Positions 35,210 through 45,532 of a stretch of DNA of 64,000 nt are shown one piece after another. The translations under genes and the position numbers were made by a program. The stretch spans positions 42,433,651 through 42,497,650 of the forward strand of contig CM064867.1 in assembly GCA_032719365.1 (NCBI GenBank), written 5' to 3'. The DNA comes from Prinsepia uniflora. Its lineage: Eukaryota > Streptophyta > Magnoliopsida > Rosales > Rosaceae. The first letter of the stretch is position 1. Each line of letters starts with the position of its first letter. The notes under the pieces are model-generated. The model saw only the letters and a program-made list of their open reading frames with translations. It searched no databases and had not been told where the DNA came from.

Positions 35210-35233
35210 GGTGAGTGACACTTGTCACTCACC
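35210..35233. promoter_or_regulatory. 24 bp promoter palindrome, third copy
   Basis: GGTGAGTGACA, two bases, TGTCACTCACC: the same element as at 17539-17564 with a matched change in both arms (A to G on one side, T to C on the other). A compensatory pair keeps the symmetry. Confidence 0.55.
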
Positions 35234-36908
35234 AGGTGTCCTCCAATCAGATTCCCAGAATAAAATATTTGGCACGAAAATCGAGACACGAACCTCCCGA
35301 TTTCACGTTTCTGACCATAACATCCTCGTACGAAGTCCGATTTCGGCGTGCCGCCTGTCTACGGACTCAGGACGTCGAGACCTACCTAACGGTCCTTGAG
35401 TCAATGGAAAATTAGTTGTCAAACAAAAAGTCAACATTTCCACCCCCAAATGTCCAAATTACGGTAATACCCCTGAACTTCCGATAGTCATAACTTTTTC
35501 CCTGATCGTCTGAATTGGACGTGCGATCTGTCTATGAACTCGTGACGTCCCGAACTACGTCACGGTCATAGGTCAAAGTCCATTTAATTTATAAATCAAA
35601 AAGTCAACAATTGGTCATACCAATCACAAGGGTAAAAGCGTCAATTCACATATTAAATTATAATATTAAAATCCTCGAATTTCCGGGGTGTTACAACTCC
35701 CGTAATTTTTTCGAATATTTAACTATTTTTAAACTCGATCCTAAACCTTCGGACGTCCCGAACGATATCGAGACGGTATCTGATCGACACGAAACTAGTC
35801 CCAAAATGTTCGTTACATTGAATAGATGATTTCACATGTTGGTAGTGTCCCCAAAAAGAACCTCACGTACCCCGACGGGAGGCCTGAACTCCTCTGAACG
35901 TGAAACCCTTGTGGCAAACAGTGTCACTCCCTACCTCGCAACAGATCGGGTTTACTAGTTTTGAATCGGACCGGTGTTACCGGTTCAGTGTTTTAACCTT
36001 CTCGGTTTTGATCCTTTTCATCCCATTTTAATCCTAATCACTTAGTATTAATCCTACGAACCTATCTAGATGATCAAAACAAGGAAAAAGGGAACAAGAC
36101 CTCACCTTTTGTATCGAAGCAAAGCCAGCCATCTGCAAACTCCCACCGTCGTCGTCTCCGACCACCCTAGCTTCCCATTTTTGGTCCCTCAGCCTCGTAA
36201 TGGCCCAAGGAACACGTCCCAAACATCAGAATCGATCGACAAACAACAAAAACCAACTTTCGAATTGCAAAGCAAAACTCACGGTTTTAGGGTTCTCTGG
36301 CCACCATCCACGCCGTCCTTCGCCGTTGCCACCAATCGACTCATCTCCCCTCACTCTCTCATTTTCGTTCAAGGCCCAACAGTAAAGGATCAAGATTGCG
36401 GTTTGTTTGTGGCATTGGGGGTTTGGGTTTTTGCAAAAAACAAAGAAGATGATCGCGGGAAGGAGAGAGAGAAAAGCTTATTTTTATTAATTAAATGGAC
36501 CAATAAGAGATCCCCTTTTTAGGGAAACGTCAACAATGGATGAGATCCCCTTTTTATTAATTAAATGGTCCCACTCAAATATTTGCCCAATCAGATATTG
36601 CCACCTAATCATTCCCTCGTAAAGCGTGCATAGTCCAAACGAACTTCCCGTGACCATAACGTTTCCATTCGACGTCTGATTTCGGCGTGCCGCCTGTCTA
36701 TCTATTCGTATCGACCCGATCTACGTAACGATCCTCGGTCATCGGACATCGGACCTCCCGAGTCAAAAGTTAACATTTTGTCCACGACTAGGGGCAAAAC
36801 GGTCATTTTGGGTCGTCCGTCCGATTTTGCCCAACTAATCACCGATTAATCTCACTAATCTTTCATTAATGACTAAGCTAATCCTGGAATTCGGTGCGGG
36901 TCGTTACA

Positions 36909-38444
36909 GTTTTCATGAATGGTTTCTCTGTCTTTGGTCATTCTTTTGACTAATGTTTATCTAATCGTCAATGAGTTTTGGAAAGGTGTTGGCAAAGCAA
37001 TCTGACTTTGAATAAGGAGAAATGCCACATCATGGTACATCCAGGGTTTTTTCTTAGCCATGTGATCTCATCCCATACAATTTCAATGGATAGAGCCAAT
37101 CATGATGTGGTAGAATAGCTTCCATATCCCGCAACTATTAAAGAAATCATCTCATTCCTATGACATGGGCTTTTAAAAAGATTTATAAAAGATTTCTCAA
37201 AGATTCACAAGGCCTTTATAAACCTCTTAACTAAGGAAGTCGTATATGACTTCAAAAAGGAATGTGGTGAGGCATTCAACACTATCAAAGCAAAGCACAG
37301 GGCCTCATCCATCATCATGCTTCCCAATTTGTCTCGAAAATCGAGCTAATGTGTGATGCTTCTGACAATATCGTGAGAGTGGCCCTAAACCGAAGGGTGA
37401 ATAAGGTGTCCCATGTGATTTACTATGCCAGTCAAAAACTCAATGACTCCCATCTCAACTACTCAACCTCTAAAAAGATTTTCTTGTAGTAATCTTTTCT
37501 TTGTAGTAATCCAAACAAAGTCATTGTCTACACCGACCATGCAGCATCGAAATACCTCCTAATAAAGAAGGATACCAAATTGTGTTTTCTCGGATGGTTG
37601 TTCTTCTTATTAGTGTTTGGCTTGGATATATGGGGCAAGAAAGGTAGTAAGAACATAGTTGCTAACCACTTAAACAGATTGGTTCATGGATCCAATAAGG
37701 AAACTGATCACATACAACTACTTGAAACTTTTCTAGATTAGCAACTTTTTTCTTTCAATACTATCAATCCTTGGTATGCCGATTCAATCAGTTATATAGG
37801 CACTAAATGTCCGCCTTCTTCTTTGACTAGGTTTTAAAAAGATAAATTTGTGAGCAAGCCAAGTACTGCGTATGGGACGATCTCTACCTCTAGAAATATT
37901 ATCCAAATTTGATCATCAGAAGATGAATTCTATAGAGTAATATGGCATCAAGGCTCATATTTTGCCCTAGGTTGGCAGGTGGTGATCATTCTGGTGCAAA
38001 GAAGACTACCCTCAAAGTCTTGCAATGTGGATGCTACTGGCGTATGCTATTTAAGGATGCTCATTAGTTTTTCATGAAATGTGATAAGTGAAAGTGGCAA
38101 GGCAACATAGGCCCTAGAATTCAAATTCCATTTAACCTTATACTAATTGCTAAAATATTTGATGTGTGGGGCACTGATTTCATGGGCCCTTTTTCTAATT
38201 GACTTGGTTATTTTATATTTTTCTTAATATGGACAATGTATCAAAATGGGTGGAAGCGATTCCCACAATACCTAATGCTCACGAGTGGTGCTATGAATCC
38301 TTCAGAGCCTTATTCTAGCCAGGTTTGGGGCACCCCAGGGCCATAATTAGTGATGGGAGAGCTCACTTTTGTAACTAATCCTTTGAGGCCTTGATGAGGA
38401 AGTACAGTGTCCATCATTGAATCTCCACGCCATACCACCCGCGA
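36909..38444 (+). pseudogene. Athila-like RT, RNase H and integrase, degenerate
   Basis: It picks up in the RT palm. F-M-N-G at 36912-36923 stands where the family has F-M-D-D, so catalytic aspartates are lost. E-K-C-H follows at about 37017. The RNase H region has C-D-A-S near 37352 and Y-T-D-H-A-A near 37528. K-K-G-S-(K/E)-N-(I/V)-V-A-(N/D)-H-L near 37640 closes it. Integrase shows W-G-T-D-F-M-G-P with the first catalytic D at 38176-38178 and I-S-D-G with the second D at 38352-38354. Many stops and shifts are present. The frame is cut at 38444 by an LTR and continues at 53764. Confidence 0.85.
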
Positions 38445-40881
38445 TGACACGACCCATCCCAATCCCCCCGGGATTAACGTGGGATGCTACATGCTCCCGT
38501 CTGACATCACGTGACAGACTAGGGATAACCCAACCATGACCTTCTTGGGGCTTCCAGAGCGCGCCAAGATCAATGGAGGATTGTGATGTCTCGGTTTCTG
38601 CTAAAGCCCGCATCCACGATCAACCTGAAGGGTATTAAAAACCATTAAAAGTGTGAGTGGACAAAAAATAAATAATTCAAAGAAAAAATATTTCAGAAAA
38701 GACATTTATACCCTTCACTAAAAAGTATGGATGCATTCGAAAAATAGTGAACTCAATCATTTTCTCTAAATAAAATTAACTTAATAAAATCATTTATCAT
38801 TCAAAGCCATTTCCTTCCTCAAATCATTAAGGCCTTAGCACAAAACCAATCACGTGGGAACTTAGCCCAAAATCGTAAATCCAAACATATGTGGGTCATT
38901 ACCCATTTCCATAATTCGTAAACCCGATAAAACATAGTTATACTAATCCTTGGCATCACAGATGCCTGACGTTCCAGACGTCTAATAATAGCAATCATGT
39001 TCCTGAGTCACTCAATTGCCCGGTCGCTCCATAGGATGACACCTCGCAACCAATGCTTGACATCCCAGACGTCATGTCTAAAGCTACGAGTGCTCCTCGA
39101 GCTTCGCCGAGTCTCGCCAAGGTCCACCCAGGTCAAAGAACCTCCTTTGGGGGCGATATCATATCATAAAGATAGTATAGGGAAAACATTTCATAAATCC
39201 TTTCAAAAGCTTTCAAAGGGCCTTTGCCCGAAATACCGTTTCCATAAACTACCGCAAATCCATAAATCCAATTTCCCAAATCCAAATCCGTTTAGGGTCT
39301 CTGAACCCAAAATCACATTTTATAAACCACAAATGGGACTCATGCCCGATATCATAACCAACTAGGCTCTCGGGTCGATACTTTAAACCAACCGGGCCTC
39401 CGGCCCAATGTTTCATAAATCAACGGGGCCTCACTCCCAGGAAAACATGTTTCCAAAACTGAAATCATTTCATTTAAAACCATATTTGAATCCACCGATA
39501 ATCAATATCATAACCAAATGGGTCTCAATCCCAAAACATCATAAACCTCGAACACGTGCAAATACATAAATACTAAATACCACAATCATATTCATCACAA
39601 GTCACATATATAAAACATATAAAATAGCATCAATTTAGAAAAAAATTGTCCACTCAAAGACAGTCCTAGCTACACCTCGATACGCATGCCATAAGACTTT
39701 CGGGGCTAAATCACCACTACTGGAACATTCAGACCTGTCCAAATCACCAATGGTCACTAGCGAACTCAATAAGGTCATACATAAGACCTATGAACAGTAC
39801 CAACCTGGGAATGCATCCCGAACATGCTTCCTGAGGCTAAAAACATTGATTTGACCAACCTAACGATCTCTGATTGACCCGAAACCCCACCATTGGATTC
39901 GGATCATCAAAACATTTAAAATGACACTGGTCCCACCTCAAAATTCGCAGTCATGAGGCCCCATGCGCGTGGTTAACGCTGGTTAACGGTCAATCAACGC
40001 TGACGTCAACAATGACATCATCTCTAACACGTGCAGACTTGACAGGGTACCATGTGTCAATCATCGGTTGGTACACGTGTTTGACATGTAGGGACACGTG
40101 GCACCATCTGATTGGTCCACGTCATTGACATGTTAGGCTGATTGGGCACTGACATGTTAGGCAGTCTAGGTACTCACATCATTACAGGTGTCGACTTGGG
40201 ATTAGACCACATCACCTGAAAGCTGACACATGATGACGTCACTGATGACATCATCATTTTCCTCCTTGCGGTGGGTCAGACCTGAATAACTGGAATCGGG
40301 TCGCGCAGACCCACGACCTAACCACGCTCCCAAATCTACATTTCTCAACCATTTTCATTCCTCTTTTTTCCTAAATGCTCTTCCTAAACCCAGTAACAGA
40401 TCTGCCTAATTGAAGACATGCAAAATAGACCACAAACTCACCTTCGATCGTTGAACAGTAAGCTCGACTTCCAAGCTCCGTTCCCAGCCATCTTAGTCCT
40501 CATTTTCCTTCAAAAACGACCCCCACAGAGTAGCCTTGGTCCCTAGGTCATGTTAGGATCAATCGAAACCCATAACAAACATCAAAAAACTAGGTTTCCA
40601 AATTTGGGTCAAGCACGGGTTACGGGTTCCATACCTCCGTCGTAGTCCTCGTTGTGCAAGTTGTTGCCGTCGTCCTTCCCAGCTCCCCTCTATCCATCAC
40701 AGTCTTTCACTCTCAGTTTCCCATAAGATTCTCACAAGGTGGTGGATTGTAAGGTAATGGTGGGTATGTGTTCGGTTTGAAAAAGAAAAGATGAAAGTGA
40801 TAATGGAATGGGAGAAAAGAGAGAGAGGGAAAATAATATATTTAAACCCGCACCTAATTACAATTAGACCTAGATCGTCAA

Positions 40882-42752
40882 TGACACGACCAATCCTCAA
40901 TCCCCCGAGATTAAGGGCTAAGTCATGCTCCCGTCTAACTTACGCATGATACGAAGGCTAAACCGACGTCCAACCTCCATATGACACGTAAGTCAGACAA
41001 GGGATTTCCAAACGAACCGATCAAACCTTCCGAACTTCCCAGAGCGTGCAGACTCTGCTATGGATCGCGTGTGTGATGTCTCCGTCTCTCTCGACCAATA
41101 GCCCGCACCGCGGCAACCTAGAGGATATAGAAAACATAAAAAAAGACTGTGAGTGGACAAAATAAATAGTACATTCAGAAAATAGTATATAGAAAAGTAA
41201 TTTTATACCCTCCATTTAAAAAAAAACAATGCATGCATATACAACTAATTCACAAAACCATTTCATATCCAAAACCATCATTGAAAACCAGAATCATTTC
41301 CTTACCTCAAATCTGCAGTTTAAATCCAGTGCCTCAGCCCAAAATCATAAATCAAACATCAAGGTACGGGAACTCAACCCCAAAACTCATCAAATCCAAA
41401 TAATCTGGGCCAATGCCCAAAACATCTGAAAACCAGTGAAAAACATCAATCAATTGAGTTGTTGGATCTCAAGTGCGTCCGAGTCTTTAAACTCAAAACC
41501 ATGCGCATAATCAGGCCTTCCCAGGATATCAACGAGTCTTTAAACTAAAAACACAATCAACAGGCCTCGGGGGATATCACAATAACCGAGTCTTTAAATT
41601 CAAAACATATAAACCCAGGGCCTTGAATTCAAAACATATAAACCCATTTTTCAATCAAGTGAAAACCATAGAAAATCCATATCAGAATTTGCAATAATGA
41701 TTCCATAAGCCGGCATCCGAAACCATTTTCCCGAATCCAAATCCATAATTTCCCTTTCAAGTTTCAAAACCGAATCAAGAATCATCTTTTCAAAATCCAA
41801 TTCCAAAACCGAAATCTCGTTGATCGAAATCACATGAACCGGGCTTCAAGCCCGAAATCATTTTTCCAAAATTCATCGTAAATCGTTGAAATCAAATCAT
41901 ATTTCAAATCTCAAATTCAAATCATCAAAACCATGGTCAAAACACAACATAATCGAAATTTCGTAAAGTGTGCAAATACATCGTTATCTCGAAATATGTG
42001 CCAAAATCGTAAATCATCAATATCAAATCACAACATAGAAATTACGTATAGAAAACATATAAAAACACATATGCATGCATCATAAGTTAGAAAGCAAAGT
42101 CCACTCATAGACTGTTACGTCGTCGCCTCGATACGCGTGCACTTATGCCGTTCCTGGCCAATCCACTATCGCCGGCTTTCCGGAACCTATCAAATCTCAT
42201 AACAAGGTCACTAACTACTTTATAAAGCTTATACTAAAGCCCCATAATTTTCCCGAATTTTTAACTATTTTTAAACGAGCCCTAAAACCTTCGGACATCC
42301 TGAACATATCGAAACGATCTCCGATCGACTCAAAGCCAATCCCAAAATGTTCGTTACATCGAATACTTTAAAAGTCATGTTGGAACCATCCTCCAAAACT
42401 GTGCCACGCGCCTACATGCGCTGCCCAAAGGGGCTGCGCGTGGGCCTCACACGCCGTCACTGTTCATCTTCAACCTCTAGCCGAACCGGCGATCACGGTT
42501 CTCGTCCATTTCCACCTGTTTTAAATCCTTTTTAAACCTAGTAGTTTTGTCTCACTTTAAATGATCATTCTAGCTATTAAAATTGAACAATTAGGATCTA
42601 CTGCTTACCTTTCCCACTTCAAAGTCAAACTCTGATTCTGCAACTATGTTCTACAACCTTGCCCGACCTCCTCGAGCCTTATTTTTGATCCCAATCCTCA
42701 TCTGGAACCTTGAGAAACCAAGTTCCATTATCAGAATATATCATTAAGTCAT
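40882..42752 (-). mobile_element. 3' LTR of the 40882-53404 element, truncated
   Basis: It runs from TGACACGACC through GAGTGGACAAAA at 41153, GCATGCATAT at 41230, three GTCTTTAAACTC words at 41480-41600 and GTCCACTCATAG at 42099. It breaks off near 42752, after CCATTATCAGAATATATCA (compare 52383). About 1 kb of U3 is missing. Confidence 0.8.
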
Positions 42753-43746
42753 TTTCAGCACGTTTTACGAGAAAAGGTTGGATTCTGATTTCGATGCCAT
42801 GATTTGGGGTTTTTAAACGATAAGTGATTTTCAATGATTATAAATGGATTTTGAGACGTGATTTGATAATCAAGGGCTTTTAGTTTTAGAATCGGATTCG
42901 GTAACGAGATTTGGTTTGAAAGTTAAAAAGTGGAATTTTGGATTTGGGTTCGGAATGACGGTTCTGGATGCCGGAAGGGCATCAGACTAGTGATTTCGGA
43001 TTCGGGTTTGGATATGGATTTAGAAAAGGTTTTCAAATGGTTTTGGATTGGATTTGCTGGATCTGTATATTGGGTTTAAAGACCCGGATATTGTGATTGA
43101 CGGGGCACAGGCCCGGATTAGGTTTAAAGACCCGGATTGAGTTTAAAGACTCAGGAGTTTAAAGACTCGGATAGGTCCAGCAGGTTTGATCGGATAATGA
43201 TTGTTTGAGACTTATGTTTTATGATATGGTTTTATGACGTTTATGACGTGATTTCTGTAACTGCTTTCAATTCTGTTTTTATGACGATTTTTATGTGATT
43301 TATAACTGATTTCAGTAAATGGGTTATGCATGTGTGATTTCAAAACGGAGGGCTAAAATCCTGGTTTTCTTATGAAATGGGTTTTTGGAAACTTTTCTTT
43401 TATTTATGGTCCACTCACACCTTCTGTTTTAAATTGCCCTCTAGGTCATGGAGCTAGCGCCGGGGTTAACGTTGAGGCAGTGTCGGAGGCATAGAATACT
43501 CGAGAGTGACCCCAGAGTGCTTTACATTTTCCGTTGTGCGTGTACCTTGTTCATCGGTTTTTCTTTCCGTTGTATTTGGTACTATGCTCTGTAAAACTTT
43601 GACTTCGGGATGTTTAAATTTTTCTCTAGCGTCTGGCATGTAATCTGGTGGTTTTTGTGAGTTTACTTTGGTTTTGCGTGTCAGGGTGTCAGACAGGAGC
43701 AGGATTTACCTCGATTTTCGGGGTGGAACTGAGGTGGGTCCTATCA
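42753..43746 (+). mobile_element. 5' LTR of the nested plus element, left-truncated
   Basis: From TTTCAGCACGTTTTACGAG it matches 47296-48306 almost base for base, ending GGTGGGTCCTATCA. The first 1.76 kb of the LTR has been deleted together with part of the neighbouring minus element. CCCTCTAG near 43436-43443 is the acceptor-like end of the intron-like module. Confidence 0.85.
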
Positions 43747-43748
43747 AT

Positions 43749-43760
43749 TGGTATCAGAGC
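43749..43760 (+). promoter_or_regulatory. Primer-binding site, initiator-Met tRNA
   Basis: TGGTATCAGAGC, a perfect match to the plant initiator-Met primer site, lies two bases after the LTR end. It confirms the preceding repeat as a 5' LTR. Confidence 0.95.
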
Positions 43761-43853
43761 ATAGGTTTGTCGGGTTTGTCGGTTTGTGTCTGTTGGGAGG
43801 TTGTGTTTAGGTTGTTTGACTGTTTCTATGCCTCTTTCAGTGTGCGGTTGACT

Positions 43854-44978
43854 ATGCCTCCGAGACGTGGACCCCCTCCATGACCTGAAGACGAAGCAGC
43901 GAGAGGGACAGAGAGTGCTACGATTGAGCGAGCCCAGCGGCTCGGGGCTACGACTTTTAGTGGTGAGGCAGATCCTGAGGAAGCCCAGAAGTGGATCACG
44001 AGACTTGAGGGGATTTTTGCCGTAATGCAATGTCCACCGGAGGATCGAGTGTTACTAGCTACCTTCTTATCGGACGGTGCGGCGTACGAGTGGTGGTACA
44101 CCCTCGAGTTGTGTGGTTGGGACGCCCACACTGTGACCTGGGAGACATTTCGGGAGAGGTTCCTAGATCAGTATTACCCTCGTTCTTTCCGAGATGCCAA
44201 GGAGGCTGAGTTTCTGCAGCTTCAACAGGGGAATCTAAGTGTGGCTGAGTACGAACTGAAGTTTCAGATGTTGTCATTTTTTGCTCCTGCGTTTGTGGCC
44301 ACTGAAGCCGAGAAGTGTCGTAGGTGTGAGCTGCGCATGCGAGGCGAGATTCGAGCCATAGTGATGGTTGGATCGTTCGCTACCCTCCTAGAGTTGTCGG
44401 ACGCTGCGGTGAGGGTTGAGGCTAGCTTGCCAGTACGACGCCGGGAGCCACCTTTTCCTGGAGCTTCGAGTCAGAGAACACCAAAGAGGGGTAACTTTAG
44501 TGGCGCATCGTCAGCGGGTGACGATCGTTTCGGTAGACCTGGTAGTTTCCAGAGTTCGGGATTCCGTGGTTACCGAGCACAGCCGACTCCGCAAGCTAGT
44601 GCGACGTCTGTTGCGTCTATAGGGAGACCAGGTCCTTCCGGTCGGGATGTGTGTTTCTACTGTGGGGAGCGAGGTCACTTCCGACGTGAGTGCCCACTTT
44701 TACCACAGGAAGATGGTGTAAGCCGAGGAGCGGCAGAGCCTGGATGGAGTACAGCGTCAGCGTCAGGGACAGCGGGCTCTAGAGGAGGTGGAGGGGCCAC
44801 TAGTAGTATGAGAGGACGTGGTAGATTTGCTGGACCCCCAGGCTCGAGTGTTTTCGATGACTCAGCAGGAGGTTCAGTCGGCACCTGGTGCGGGGACAGG
44901 TACTTTTACTATCCTTGGTTGTCTTGTACCTACTTTGTTTTTGGTTTCGGGATAGAGTCTAGGCCTTATCCTAGGTGA
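43854..44978 (+). pseudogene. gag: Ty3/gypsy gag pseudogene, probably chromovirus (Del/Tekay-like)
   Basis: This is the best-preserved coding sequence in the window. The native start is ATG at 43854 (M-P-P-R-R), the usual gag opening. An in-frame TGA at 43881-43883 (CCA TGA CCT, probably CGA to TGA) breaks it after nine codons. Reading continues without a stop to 44978. The capsid region holds W-W and the F-R-E-R-F segment followed by F-L-D-Q-Y-Y-P, and Q-Q-G-N-L-S-V-A-E-Y. A glycine/serine/arginine-rich stretch precedes the zinc knuckle C-F-Y-C-G-E-R-G-H-F-R-R-E-C (CX2CX4HX4C) near 44651-44692. After about 44820 the conserved T-Q-Q-E segment lies in another frame, so a small indel has shifted the end. 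Gag packages element RNA. The clade is inferred from the long LTRs and primer site. Confidence 0.85.
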
Positions 44979-45518
44979 CCTGGAGTGACGAGGTTGAGGA
45001 GTTCAGTGAGTTTCGTTGAAGGATGACGGATGAAAAGGGAAAGGAGTGACTATAACTGATCGATATGAGGTTATTGAAGGAAGAGAACCCACAATCTAGG
45101 ATTTGCCTTTAGGACTTTCTAGCTTTATTCCGACAAGTGGTCGAAGTAGCAGCCGAGGGAGTAAGTTGGTAGGTAGGGTTCCCTTTTAGACTAGATTGTT
45201 TCGAGTTGGGTTCTGGAAGGTGAGGTAGTAGTACGTGAGGATGTACTCTATGGATTCTATTGGGTGTTCTATATGAGGTATTTTAAAATACCTTTGTTTT
45301 ATGTTCATAGAGTGTCCCTTGCGTACACCATGAAGTTTTGTCGTTTTAAGAGAAGGTCAGGAGTGGTGAACTGGTAGTCGGGGGTGTTGTGAAATACCCA
45401 AAGTGGAGATGATAGATCGGAAACCCAGGAGTAGTTGTTGTTGCACCAGAGTGGATCACCAGGTAGGAGACCCCTAGTGTTGGGAACGAGTTGTTGAATT
45501 TCGGGGACAAAATTCTTT
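44979..45518 (+). other. Tail of the interior; pol deleted
   Basis: Only about 540 bases separate gag from the polypurine tract, where a full element would have over 3 kb of pol. No protease, RT or integrase motif is visible. The last part, AATTTCGGGGACAAAATTC before the tract, is the usual 3' end of the pol/UTR region in these elements. A large internal deletion or a non-autonomous design explains it. Confidence 0.7.
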
Positions 45519-45532
45519 TAAGGAGGGTAGGT
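45519..45532 (+). promoter_or_regulatory. Polypurine tract
   Basis: TAAGGAGGGTAGGT directly precedes the 3' LTR start TGTAAGGACCCG at 45533. It is the plus-strand primer region, the same type as at 9297. Confidence 0.85.

Larger units (their letters stand above)
32948..35695 (-). mobile_element. Solo LTR (2.75 kb), minus strand
   Basis: It begins TGACAGGACCCGCC and ends GGGGTGTTACA, and the older LTR resumes on both sides. It shares with 49077-51617 a distinctive left part (AATTCATACCAATTTTAACC then CAGATGTCAGACAAGGGATG). The flanks GAAGT and ACTCC do not form a clean duplication. It contains a TGACGTCA cluster at 34220-34365, the palindrome at 35210-35233 and the U3 duplication at 35335-35590. 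Confidence 0.85.
31919..36908 (-). mobile_element. Minus-strand LTR, split by a solo LTR
   Basis: The outer parts 31919-32947 and 35696-36908 form one LTR of about 2.24 kb lacking its 3' terminal part. The left edge starts inside the CTTGAAATTAAGG block (compare CCTGAGAGTAAGG near 57751). The right edge ends GGTCGTTACA at 36908. GTCCACTCACAG is at 32807 and the U3 motif CGTGCCGCCTGTCTAT at 36688. Its junction with the plus LTR remnant near 31918 has no terminal sequence, so the two LTRs were joined by a deletion. Confidence 0.8.

Noticed and set aside
36070..36522. A 150-codon host protein
   Set aside because: It lies in the leader/U3 part of a minus-strand LTR, on the antisense strand, with low-complexity content and no counterpart in sister LTRs.
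44025..44978. ATG at 44025 as the true gag start
   Set aside because: The M-P-P-R-R opening at 43854 and the conserved region after it read in the same frame. 44025 is only the first ATG after the premature TGA.
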